DNA of 64,000 nt, taken from the NCBI GenBank assembly GCA_040954595.2, contig CM082585.2:3348001-3412000 (forward strand), given 5' to 3'. Source of the stretch: Balanoglossus misakiensis. Taxonomy: Eukaryota > Hemichordata. The position numbers and the translations under genes are program-made. Positions 37,801 through 49,973 of the stretch are shown piece by piece. The notes beneath the pieces were generated by a model. That model ran no database searches and was not told the origin of the DNA. It worked only from the letters and a program-made list of their open reading frames with translations. Every line of letters begins with the position of its first letter. Position 1 is the stretch's first letter.

Positions 37801-38707
37801 TTCTGATGAAATTGAAATATGCACATTGCTACAACTATATTTAACAAACAAGTTTGCATTCTGGATAGGAAAATTATTATTCTGTTTCCTAGTTGCAACA
37901 GAAATGTATAATGGAGCCATCAGTAATTACAGGGGGTTAGCCAGTGGGGAGGGGGGGGGGGGACAGTGGAACATTCATCATGTAAAGTGCAGTGTGACCC
38001 TCCCTCAAACACCCCTTTCTAAAATATGTTACTCCCCTCTTTTTCAAATTTTGAATTTGTAAAATGACCCTCCCGCTGCTGCAAATTTAAAATGCATGTA
38101 TGACATGGTAGTGCATTTGTTATGCAAATTAGCATCCATACTACCATACCTGGAATGCATGTTCACCAATTATTCTCTAATGTTCACTCTTGTTTCGATA
38201 CAAGTTTGACTATAGTCGAGGAACGCCAAAATTCATGGGCTCGGAAGCCTCGCCCATGAATTTTTGGCTTTCCCCTCGCCCTTGCCCATAAACAAACATT
38301 AATGGTCAGGACGTCGTCCATTATTTCTATATTGTTGAAAATAGAATTCTAGTCGCGAATTGGGAGAATTGAATTCACTTACCAACAATGACAATGGTCA
38401 TACTCATTACTCATAAAAAGGAGTTGTTGAGAAGCTAGACAGGTTAGAATTTGCAAATGTACAAAATGACCCCCCCCCCCTCCCCAGTGGATATGACCCT
38501 CCCGAAGGGCAGGTTGTAAAATATGACCCACCGTGCCCTCCCACCTGAAAAAAAAAATTCCCACCATTTGCCAATTGCCCACCCATTCGTAATTATAAAT
38601 TACATTCATGATCTTGGTGAATATAACCTAATTTGAAAACTTACCTCATCTTTAGTAGCGTGCGTTGCTAAGACCAACAAGGAAACTAGCCACGTTCGGA
38701 TCATCAT
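7749..38707 (-). CDS. Type I membrane protein with six EGF-like repeats (10 exons, 528 aa)
   Basis: Complete split gene. Exons high to low: 38645-38707, 25018-25110, 24336-24442, 23300-23472, 18661-18803, 16020-16284, 14690-14926, 10860-10988, 9986-10214, 7749-7896. Every junction has AG/GT and the phases add up to 1587 nt with no internal stop. Residues 1-21 are a signal-peptide exon. Residues 22-169 form a domain I do not recognise, with scattered Cys. Residues 170-403 hold six EGF-like repeats with six-Cys spacing, several starting with the C-x-x-N-P-C pattern seen in Notch-type repeats. Residues 427-450 are a hydrophobic membrane span followed by Arg, and 451-528 form a tail without a recognised domain. 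The outline resembles Notch ligands or DNER-like proteins, but no DSL domain is visible, so no symbol is given. A role in cell-surface signalling or adhesion is inference. The first intron is about 13.5 kb and repeat-rich. Confidence 0.88.
8096..8689 (-). CDS. Orphan ORF, 197 aa, in the last EGF-gene intron
   Basis: Longest unexplained frame in the window outside exons, in a locally CG-rich stretch. Cys cluster C-E-F-C-F-C-S-Q-C about residue 41-49, then RGLYPNLPGVSYVGHEYGTD. No family recognised and no clear splice context. It could be a transposon relic or a chance frame. Confidence 0.25.
   Translation of the reverse strand: MVSATGEFDAGDTAGLSDAAAVEVNTVSMSTSASGDSVNSCEFCFCSQCVTTHRQSWLVRGLYPNLPGVSYVGHEYGTDEAFPSSLCTVGTQIQTVLFRTNTISKKRTTEFMDVCMFMCDKFGMIISLFSGHAHFAINATMYQWCPILICIIRQSRKFKLKIVPIYRSYLGDKMISSSVFESIFKLYCTRNRGCRAK
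8984..9005. repeat. 22 bp perfect palindrome
   Basis: GCTCGGTAGGG followed by its exact inverse, downstream of a CG-rich stretch. Confidence 0.8.
9120..9381. mobile_element. TTAA element, family C, partial
   Basis: Contains AAATGGGTGCAGTACCCATT and TTCTAAGTTTGAAAATAAAA, ends GGCTACTATTGGTGC-TTAA; left boundary unclear. Shares its right TTAA with the next element. Confidence 0.6.
9382..9672. mobile_element. 291 bp TTAA-flanked MITE with GTAGCTCGTCTCACACGCAT ends
   Basis: Flanked by TTAA at 9378-9381 and 9673-9676. Inverted termini share GTAGCTCGTCTCACACGCAT. An internal plus frame (9463-9657) reads IWKEAKAVHYLNASNGKFAG, probably chance. Confidence 0.82.
9986..10214 (-). CDS. EGF membrane protein exon 9: membrane span
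   Basis: Acceptor aacag, donor gtaagt, 229 bp. Short acidic/Pro/His stalk, then about 24 hydrophobic residues (aa 427-450), an Arg stop-transfer residue and a tail with Y-D-Y-Y near the membrane. An AG two bases further in is an alternative acceptor but would break frame. Confidence 0.86.
10860..10988 (-). CDS. EGF membrane protein exon 8: EGF repeat 6
   Basis: Acceptor tgcag, donor gtaata, 129 bp. Last Cys of EGF 5, then EGF 6 (CSPNPCHNGGIC to GATCE). Confidence 0.9.
11048..13832. mobile_element. 2.8 kb non-autonomous TIR element flanked by TA
   Basis: Ends CCGTGGTTGCTCGGGTAAGA and the inverse of CCGTAGTTGCTCGGGTAAGA, with TA on both sides. Subterminal CAGTCAGATCGCACGG (11948) recurs inverted near 13760-13775. 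TATTTTTAAGCTGACCGTTA occurs twice in direct order (12243 and 13366). No transposase frame was seen. Contains long G runs near 11107 and 11888. Confidence 0.72.
13846..14171 (+). mobile_element. Fold-back element, family F, copy 2
   Basis: Same hairpin (ACACCTATTGCCTGGCC start) followed by the AT-rich tail ending TTAGCATGAGGTATATTATA. It begins 13 bp after the 2.8 kb TA element. Confidence 0.75.
14507..14647. repeat. 141 bp near-perfect hairpin
   Basis: GCAATAAAACACCCCCAGCC at the left and its exact inverse at the right; arms continue through TATACCA and TTTTGACCAGTTCA to a short loop. It lies 43 bp from EGF gene exon 7. Confidence 0.8.
14690..14926 (-). CDS. EGF membrane protein exon 7: EGF repeats 3-5
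   Basis: Acceptor tacag, donor gtgaga, 237 bp. Completes EGF 3 (GYSGKHCEQ), all of EGF 4 (CLSNPCLNDGFC start) and most of EGF 5, ending at the conserved C-x-x-GYTG turn, a usual intron site in EGF genes. Confidence 0.9.
15605..15964. mobile_element. TTAA palindromic element, family A (full length)
   Basis: TTAA-AGGGACAAAGTCTC left, GACTTTATCCCC-TTAG right. About 360 bp, whole element self-complementary. It ends 56 bp from EGF gene exon 6. Confidence 0.85.
16020..16284 (-). CDS. EGF membrane protein exon 6: EGF repeats 1-3
   Basis: Acceptor tacag, donor gtaagg, 265 bp. Completes EGF 1, holds all of EGF 2 (CPDGYTGYHCE end) and most of EGF 3 (NECVSNPCINGICVD). The N-I-N-E-C linker is typical of calcium-binding EGF modules. 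Confidence 0.9.
16290..17900. other. Intronic DNA of the EGF gene, no feature recognised
   Basis: AT-rich sequence between exons 6 and 5. No motif recognised. Confidence 0.45.
17903..18532. mobile_element. TA-flanked element, Tigger/pogo-like ends, host of nested fold-back
   Basis: CAGTAAAACCTGTCTAAACC left; right end is the inverse of CAGTAAAACCTGTCTTAACT; TA at 17901-17902 and 18533-18534. Without the nested copy about 175 bp remain. A partial relative lies at 60818-60890. Confidence 0.75.
17976..18430 (+). mobile_element. Fold-back element, family F, copy 3 (nested)
   Basis: Complete hairpin and tail, inserted in the TA-flanked element 17903-18532. Confidence 0.8.
18661..18803 (-). CDS. 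EGF membrane protein exon 5 (aa 146-193)
   Basis: Acceptor tgcag, donor gtaaat, 143 bp. Ends the N-terminal domain and carries the first three Cys of EGF repeat 1 (C170, C181, C187, motif DHGHC). Confidence 0.84.
18810..20940. other. Intronic DNA of the EGF gene, no feature recognised
   Basis: Unique-looking AT-rich sequence between exons 5 and 4; no repeat family or exon seen. Confidence 0.45.
21157..22763 (-). mobile_element. Internally deleted hAT element, nested in a TTAA element
   Basis: Termini CAGGCCTCGAAAATT (left) and the inverse of CAGGGCTCGAAAATT (right), flanked by a direct GGAATA duplication (21151-21156 and 22764-22769). The flanks rejoin into one copy of the repeat also found at 27325-27636. 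Just inside each end lies a related direct repeat built on gggcaagt, so the subterminal regions are organised. It carries the N-terminal part of a transposase reading frame (next entry) and lacks the catalytic remainder. Its size, 1607 bp, is well below that of an autonomous hAT element. Confidence 0.78.
21499..22298 (-). pseudogene. hAT transposase N-terminus (ZNF862-like) with one frameshift
   Basis: Begins MSLLRYFSSNA, then Ser/Arg-rich, then a TTF/BED-like zinc finger (F-C-K-V-C-L-K at its start, H-D-S-G-R-P-H at its end). A one-base frame break near 21917-21922 separates ARS from the next block MLAKHGKPMSDMY. The second frame holds FVSILADGSADVSIIEQENV, the start of the hAT catalytic region. 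It stops at 21499 with no further transposase sequence before the terminus. Confidence 0.75.
22891..23276. mobile_element. TTAA palindromic element, family A
   Basis: TTAG-AAGGACAAAATC left, CTTTGTCCCT-TTAA right; a run of 17 C interrupts the right arm at about 23183-23199. It ends 24 bp from the EGF gene exon 4 donor side. Confidence 0.8.
23300..23472 (-). CDS. EGF membrane protein exon 4 (aa 88-146)
   Basis: Acceptor tctag, donor gtcagt, 173 bp. One Cys (DLCQAD) and an alternating hydrophobic pattern around VSFSVQYYKVSVEG that suggests beta strands. Part of the unassigned domain. Confidence 0.82.
23529..23882. mobile_element. TTAA element, family C, full length
   Basis: TTAA-AGCCTCTATAGCTGCC left and the inverse of TTAA-AGCCTATGGAGCTGCC right; same internal ATGGGTGTGGCACCCATT hairpin. 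Confidence 0.8.
24336..24442 (-). CDS. EGF membrane protein exon 3 (aa 53-88)
   Basis: Acceptor cacag, donor gtaaat, 107 bp, ends in phase 2. Two close Cys residues (ENC, SCF) and an N-x-T site; continues the unassigned N-terminal domain. Confidence 0.82.
25018..25110 (-). CDS. EGF membrane protein exon 2 (aa 22-52)
   Basis: Acceptor ccatag, donor gtagga, 93 bp, phase 0 to 0. Encodes the start of the unassigned extracellular domain, including a Cys three residues in (PLCEQE) and one N-x-T glycosylation site. Confidence 0.82.
25163..25473. mobile_element. TTAA palindromic element, family A (right end lost)
   Basis: TTAA-AGGGACAAAGTCTC left; the right arm stops at GGGGCAGTCAGAG where repeat family D begins. 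Confidence 0.8.
25478..26049. repeat. Dispersed repeat, family D, copy 1
   Basis: TCAAGGACACGGTGGTCCCA to CAATGGGACCTAAAA, about 570 bp, with a (CATA)n-like stretch near the end. Same orientation and about the same length as 54667-55240. Confidence 0.72.
26050..26260. mobile_element. TTAA palindromic element, family A (right part)
   Basis: Central hairpin and right arm ending GTGTCCCT-TTAA at 26257-26260; starts at the end of repeat family D. Confidence 0.78.
26826..27171. mobile_element. TTAA palindromic element, family A (full length)
   Basis: TTAA-AGAGACAAAGTCTC left, GACTTTGTCCCT-TTAA right, both arms intact. Confidence 0.85.
27325..27636. mobile_element. TTAA-flanked element, family B, copy 2
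   Basis: Uninterrupted copy: TTAA at 27325, degenerate inverted terminus ending near TTAA at 27633-27636. It shares internal GTTGACAAATTAATTCCAG and TTTCAGGAACAAGAAACTGC with copy 1. A short related fragment lies at about 34330-34385. Confidence 0.65.
27640..30980. other. Intronic DNA of the EGF gene, no feature recognised
   Basis: Contains a plus frame of 149 codons (29379-29828) without a recognised motif; otherwise short frames only. Confidence 0.5.
30988..31452. repeat. Inverted repeat with CATCCT/CTTCGTGACC minisatellite arms
   Basis: Left arm 30988-31155 and right arm 31325-31452 are inverse copies (AATTGTCAG..GCGTGAAGTTG outer ends), each with repeated CATCCT units and CAGCTTCGTGACC units. 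Spacer about 170 bp. In the first intron of the EGF gene. Confidence 0.75.
32305..32820. repeat. Dispersed repeat surrounding the 182 bp MITE
   Basis: CTACGGCCAAAATAAAA and ATGTGCTGTTCTGATTAC at the left recur inverted, degenerate, at the right (about 32720-32815). The right part, CCCTACCCTATTTTTGAAAA, also occurs at 55762-55781 in TERF intron 6 (within about 55738-55815). Confidence 0.5.
32440..32621. mobile_element. 182 bp TA-flanked MITE with pogo/Tigger-like termini
   Basis: CCGTTAAAGTCATTTTATAA left and exact inverse right, TA at 32438-32439 and 32622-32623. Inner blocks TTATAAGTCGCACC are typical of pogo-type non-autonomous elements. Confidence 0.8.
33470..33855 (+). pseudogene. LINE reverse transcriptase fragment
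   Basis: Frame with NGDLSFGMFIGFAKAFERS and VNHDILMSKLLHCGIR, matching the F-x-D-F-x-K-A-F-D motif region of non-LTR reverse transcriptases (the first Asp is Gly here and the AFD Asp is Glu). Several stops upstream; dead. Confidence 0.65.
33860..36170. other. Intronic DNA of the EGF gene, no feature recognised
   Basis: AT-rich; one small family B fragment near 34330-34385. Confidence 0.45.
36731..37066. mobile_element. TTAA element, family C, full length
   Basis: TTAA-AGACCCAATAGCT left, inverse of TTAA-AGCCCCAGTAGCTGCC right, internal ATGGGTGTGGCACCCATT. Confidence 0.8.
38645..38707 (-). CDS. EGF membrane protein exon 1: signal peptide
   Basis: Starts with two consecutive Met codons, then a short basic stretch (R-T) and a Leu/Val/Ala-rich core, ending K-D-E before a GTAAG donor. 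Exactly 21 codons, phase 0. The first ATG (38705-38707) is taken as the start; the second Met three bases on would give the same signal peptide. Confidence 0.85.
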
Positions 38708-39250
38708 TTTCACGAATCTATAGTTAGCCAGCTCTTTCAACGTTCAGTGCACGAAATAATGCGAGAGCTTTCTCCCTTGTATGCTTCGATGAGTCGATCG
38801 TTATCCACAATAAGGAGCAGTTCTCAGTGATGTTCTGAAGGGGGCATGGGTTGTATTTACACCTCCTAATCACCAAACTGTGCCGTATGTTCTATCCCTC
38901 GCTGGCTAGGAGCTAAAATATTGTATCCCTGTCGAGTGACCCTACCACAGTTCAATATTACGTATAGCCTACGAGCATCGACCCATGATCCGCCTCCCGC
39001 AATGGATATTCGGGATCTCAAGTGATGGACTCCGCCTGCCCTGTATCAATCAACCACGTGGATACAACTGACTGACGTCAATGCTTGTACAATTAAGAAG
39101 TCGGTTACATCCCAATGCTCACAAACTACTAAAGTTACCTGTTTTCGTCGAGAACGCGAACAGCAAATTTCTCACAGTGAGCGCGCCGCCATATTACTGT
39201 ATGGTCGCATGTTGATGGTTTTCGTATATACGAACCCTCCCTGCTAATTG
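38708..39250 (-). promoter_or_regulatory. Upstream region of the EGF membrane protein gene
   Basis: Adjacent to the signal-peptide exon; more CG dinucleotides than flanking DNA. No TATA box evident; start site not placed. Confidence 0.35.
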
Positions 39251-40029
39251 ATAGGAATTCTTGTCCTTCTTTAATAAAATTCTTCTTCCAGAAACTTTTT
39301 CTATCAGTTGATCATATGTAGCATATTTTACTTTACCTTGCAAATAATTTGTGGTGTAATTTCAACAAAGATTAAAATCAAATGAAAGTGTAATGTTCGC
39401 CATGCTAAACGGGGGCCGGTCGTTAAACGGAACAGCCAGTGAAAGTGAATGATGCGGGCAACCTGTTGCCGCAGTTACGTTCTGCATCCCATTATCATGA
39501 TAATACAGCTGCAGTTTATACGTACGTACGTAGTGTCATTGTAACAATGGGTGTGTTATGCTCTATTTTAAAATAATCATGAACGAAAACACGAATGAAT
39601 CACTGATGAACACACCTATAGTCGACGGTGATCAAAATATAAACCAAAACCCTCACTCTGTTAGTGCCTTGCAAGGCTTGGACAGCCCCAGTTCTGAGTA
39701 CATTAATTAACAGTCCGCGGGTACGGTACAGTCTCTCTGTTTCCAGGGAGGTCCCCTGCTCGAAGAAAACAGAGTACCTACCTTGGGTAGCGATTAGCCA
39801 CCATATTGTTGATAGCTGCAGTATCATAGCTCGAGGGTTTTGCCCTTCTTAATTTCTCTTTTCCCTGTATGCTATGCCAGGTTTTGAATTATCTTTCTTC
39901 GTGTTTTGATTCTTAAGACTTTTGGTGTTTCAAAGCTTATCCCTTGTCAATGCTTGATGTTTCACTAAAGTATTAAAGACAAGATGATGTTTTAATTTTT
40001 ATGGGGCTCCAAAATTCATAAAATGACAT

Positions 40030-41430
40030 GTAAAGCTATTATTGCAGATTATCATCAAGTAGAATTAAAATGATTGAAATCTTTTTGCAAAACAAAGCAC
40101 TTAAAGCCATTTGGTCAAAACGCTTTCTCAAGGACATATATTGTATAAATAGCTGGAAGCCAAGATGGACTTTTTCCGCTAATTTTTATTCATGTAAATG
40201 CAACCTAGAGATAATTGGTTTCTATGGTAACTTTATCAAACCTGCAGACTGTCCCAATACTGGCTTTCTGTCGCCATTTTATAGTGAGTGATTCTTTATT
40301 TGCACGAATCTTTTGAAGATAAATGGAAAAACCTGATTCTGCACAGTCATTGTTTCAACTAGTAATCTGGTCAAATCAATTTATAAAGTTCAGAAACAAT
40401 GTTTTTTTTTCTGAGTGGATTAAATCGGGAATTTTGTTCGTCAAGGATATTATTATGCGGAAACAAATATTTATAGAACAAATATTATATAACTGAACTT
40501 TACTTGTTGAAAAATGTAATGGCGCCATGGACTAATATTCTTTTAGATGAAAAAATCAATGCTCAAATCTTTTCACTCAACAGGAATATTTTTTCACATT
40601 TCACAACATAACTGCTACAATGGGATTTCATTCAAAATAAAATAGAGACAATATGTTGAGACCATGTGGACCAAGAAGTGCATGTAAACCGGAGTAGTAC
40701 TTCAGGAAAAATGATGTCATAACCCACCAGATAAAACACGATGTAATTTCATTTTATAGTTTATACATTGTATCTTACCTAATTGTCTGAAACTATGCAA
40801 CTGGAGAATATGTCCATCTCCCTATAGTAATCTCTGCCATGTCATAGAAGACCAAGAACACATTTTCTTTCATTGCATCAAAGTCCAACTATTTTGGAAA
40901 GATGAGATTACTAATTTTCGCTGTTTCTTCAAGATTGATCCTATTATTAATATGAAATCATAGATTCTGGGAATGCACAAAAACATCAAAATTATGCCTC
41001 ATCCATCTTACCAAAGGTGCAAATAGTGGACCAGTGGACCATTCACACAAGGGCATGAGGTGATTGTATAACTCATCCAGTTATAATTATACGAGACAGA
41101 ATCCTGTATTATCAGGAAAAAAAAACCTTTATTAGCAAAATGGAGCCTTCTTAAAACATTTCATGTTTTCTGTCTCTAACATTAGGAGAACCACTTAATA
41201 CACAGACACATACAGCAGTCAGTTGACATTCTTCTTCACACTGGTATAGTTAAATATCAGTAAGCACATAAATCTGAACCTAATAAAAAAGTCAGATTAA
41301 ACTTATATGATCACAAGATATTTCAACATAAGCAAGCCGTCTGGTCTACCATCCTTAAGAAGTCTTTGAGATGATATCTCTTTTCAGGGACAATTGTCAC
41401 TTATGATGGATCAACATACAGTAAAACTGC
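40030..41430 (+). mobile_element. 3-prime relic of a non-LTR retrotransposon (L1/CR1-like)
   Basis: Pieces in changing frames: LQNKALKAIWSKRFLKD (40070), FFSEWIKSGILFVKDIIM (40408), and a Cys/His end motif LCHVIEDQEHIFFHC..LFWKDE (about 40837-40905), as in the C-terminal region of LINE polyproteins. Broken by many stops. Confidence 0.6.
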
Positions 41431-42250
41431 CTATGCAATACTATAGTACTGAATAGGTAGTTCTACATATCCGACCGGTAGAGGGCGCTGTTTAATATTC
41501 GAATGCCCTCCAATAAATTTATTTGTAAACAATGGCCGCTATTCATATGCAGGCTTTGTGGACAAGTTAGTCTCATACACCTAGCCAAAGTACTAGAAAC
41601 AAGTGTCGCTACATGATAGAAAACTACTAGCAAAATCGCAAAAAGTAAGAGTAACTGGTATAAAGCTGGTACAGAGTGTACCGTATCAAGTGAAAAATTG
41701 AAAATCTCCATTCAGTACCAGAAATACCAAGTCCCCACCAGAGTTGTGACAGCGAAAATTTTGATGGGAATGACAGATATACTCTGCACACACATATTTC
41801 TTTTGGTGTCTAATTACACACAACATCATCCTACCTATTCAATTTGGTGTGTGTGTCTCTCTCTGTGTGCTGTGTAACTGCTTTCAGACTGACTTTCAAA
41901 ATCTTAAGACAAATCAAAATATTGACTTACAAATGTACTTATTACACTAATGCAAAATAGTGTCTAATTCATGACTGAAAAAACAAAACAAAGGCATAAT
42001 CAGGTACATGCCAATGAATACCAAATAAAACAGCATGGGTCATCAGTAGTTAATAGAACCTGGTCTCCTGTCTGCAGTGGTACATGCATTACCCAGAGGT
42101 GTTCTACCCCTCTAAAATGGTACAACCCACACAAGATGATCAATTCCAGGAGAATATACACATTACATATCAAGCTTTCCCGCGAACATATCGTCCATAA
42201 ATCTCTCTAGGTGATGTACTGGACAGAATTCATTACTGGCAGTGAGAATT

Positions 42251-47735
<5,485 letters not shown>

Positions 47736-47908
47736 TTTGTTTTCGTTCGTTTGTTTGTTGTCGTTAGTGTTAATGTTGTTCTTGCCTCTCAAGAGGGCGC
47801 CGTCAATGACCTTTGGCTTTTCAGAGACACGGTTGTTGTCAGTCAGCTGAGCTGTAGACGGAAGACGAGTGGACAGCGAAAATTGGAGGAAGTTTGAGCA
47901 TCGAAAAG
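47736..47908. promoter_or_regulatory. Probable bidirectional promoter between COPS6 and the RAG1-N-like gene
   Basis: The COPS6 start codon (minus) is at 47735. On the plus strand a near-perfect splice donor (AAAAG then gtaagtttg, GT at 47909-47910) suggests an untranslated first exon ending at 47908 that splices to the acceptor at 49574-49575. The interval is richer in CG than its surroundings and has no obvious TATA box. Transcription start sites cannot be placed by eye. Confidence 0.5.
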
Positions 47909-48723
47909 GTAAGTTTGACCATTTTAATAGTTTGCGCGATAAATTATATTTGAAAAGGTTTGATCATCAACTTGTATGTTCACACATGGAGATAAACTCG
48001 CTGGTAGGCCTGTATTCATGTACTACCCTCAGTGACCGTTTCGACCCCGACACCTATGGTCACCTCGACCCCCCAGACCTTAGTTACTTCGATCCCTATG
48101 AATTCATTCGGTAAAGAGCCTGGTACGTCACCAGGTTCGTTTGATCATGGAGGTGGTTTGATGCGCTAATCTTTGCAGAGTATTCCAGGGCTTCGGTGTG
48201 AGGCACTACGCATGCGATGTATAATGATTGACACTCCAAGAAATCGTGAGATCGAGTAGCGAATCACAAATCGCAGCTTTACCGTGAATCGAACGCATTA
48301 CAGGAACACATATTTACCGGCCAAGTGACCGTTATTTTGAGGCAAAGTTGCATATCGTTCGTAAGCCTTGTTACTGATCTATGAAAAATCAGACACAGGA
48401 GGTCAAAGTGACTTGGCTGCAGGGGTCAAGGTGACCACAAAGAGGTGTGAATCACTGGGGTCAAAATGGTCAGAGGTCGAAGTGACCTGTTACTGTCAGC
48501 CCACTTTTGTCTATGGACCCTTGCAGATTTCAGGCTATATGTCTTTGTTTTCTGTTGCCGTTCAAATGCAACTGAACTATTAAAATGGGAGATGGCCGCA
48601 GCTGTCCGTGGGGGTAATCGGCAACCCCCCCCCCCCAAAAAAAAAACGGTACAGCTGCGTTTAATACTAAAGCCAACTTTGGCGTGATGCTCATTATCTA
48701 GAAAGTGAAAAGCACAATCGTTA

Positions 48724-49093
48724 TTGAACACCTATTGCCTGGCCATGAGGGCCATAGCGGCCGTTTATTACCCGCCGTAATTATAATATACCTCATGCTA
48801 ATACTGTGCCGTGATTCGCCAGAATCCGTCACGTGATAGGAAAATAGAATCGACTATGAACTGCTAGGGAAATAGCTGAAAAAATATAAACCGGTCAGGT
48901 GACTGTTAGCATAGGTTTATTATAGAACACCTATAGCCTGGCCTATATTCGGGCCATAGCAGCCGTTTTTACCCCCTCGTGACTGTGAGTTACCAGAATC
49001 ATATGCTATTTCCCTCGGCCGTCTGGTAACTCACAGCCCCTTGGGGGTAATAAATGGTTGCTATGGCACCCATGGCCAGGCAATAGGTGTTTA
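48724..49093 (-). mobile_element. Fold-back element, family F, copy 4
   Basis: Has an extra left segment (ACACCTATTGCCTGGCC at 48728) before the usual tail and a hairpin with a shortened loop. Lies in the presumed 5-prime intron of the RAG1-N-like gene. Confidence 0.72.
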
Positions 49094-49575
49094 ATATTAA
49101 ATGGCAACACTACTATCACTAACATACCAATAAAACAGACACAAGTGTTGGGGGTAAAGGTCAACTACCGGTACTTTAATTTTTCATGTTGACCGGCTAA
49201 ATAGCCTGAAAACTGCCAAAACAGGAGATACAGAATGCAGAGGCGAAGCATGTAACACTGAATGCACTTATTAAAATGAAGCTCTTAACAACTTTTTTTT
49301 TTTTTTTAAACAATGGGAGGGAGGGTGGGTAATGTCCGCTGTCAGTCTGGGCAGTAAACCACGAGGTAGCCTCGTCCCAGGACTAACTCCCACATCCTCG
49401 ATCCCAGCTCCATTTAAACTCCAATAAAACAAGTGTTATTGTACACAAAAAGAACGAAACTGGTGGCGTGTGCCACACAATTACTGGTAACTTTAATCAT
49501 GGTTACTAGCTCAGGTAACCATGCTTTCATAAACAAAATGTGTGTGGCTATTTATTATTTTTTTTTATCCTTTAG

Positions 49576-49973
49576 GGCAACACCACCAGAAATAATGAAG
49601 ATTAGTCATCAAAAGAAGTTGCAGACGTTTTGCAGAGTCTGTGGCTACAAAATGAAAAAAATTGAAGAGACGGGGTAGCTTTGTAAAAGTGTGTGACTTC
49701 AGGGAGGAAATTTTAAACGTATTCGACATTGATGTCACACATGACCAGGCAGATATTCACCCACAATACCTATGTGCAACTGATGAAGCTATATTGAGGA
49801 AAAGCAGACTGACAAAAATCAAGTCGAGAAAATACATGGCTGTACAACCACTACTGGCATTCAAACAATGTTCAGGAGCTGAAAACTGCCGTGTTTGTAA
49901 CAACAAAACTAAAAGACCACCAAGAAGGCCACGATTTTTGAAATCTTCAAGTTTGTCCACAGACTCTCTGAAC
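49576..49973 (+). CDS. RAG1-N-like gene exon with CRVCG..IHP..C..CRVC zinc motif
   Basis: Acceptor: long T tract then tttag at 49571-49575. Donor gtaagta at 49974. The expected second Cys after the IHP motif (C-x-x-C in RAG1) is replaced: the sequence reads L-C-A-T-D. A basic patch (KRPPRRPRF) precedes the donor. Confidence 0.7.

Noticed and set aside
41463-41711. Small minus-strand frame with a hydrophobic segment, downstream of COPS6
   Set aside because: One possible membrane span but no homologue recognised and no supporting signals; too weak to list as a gene.
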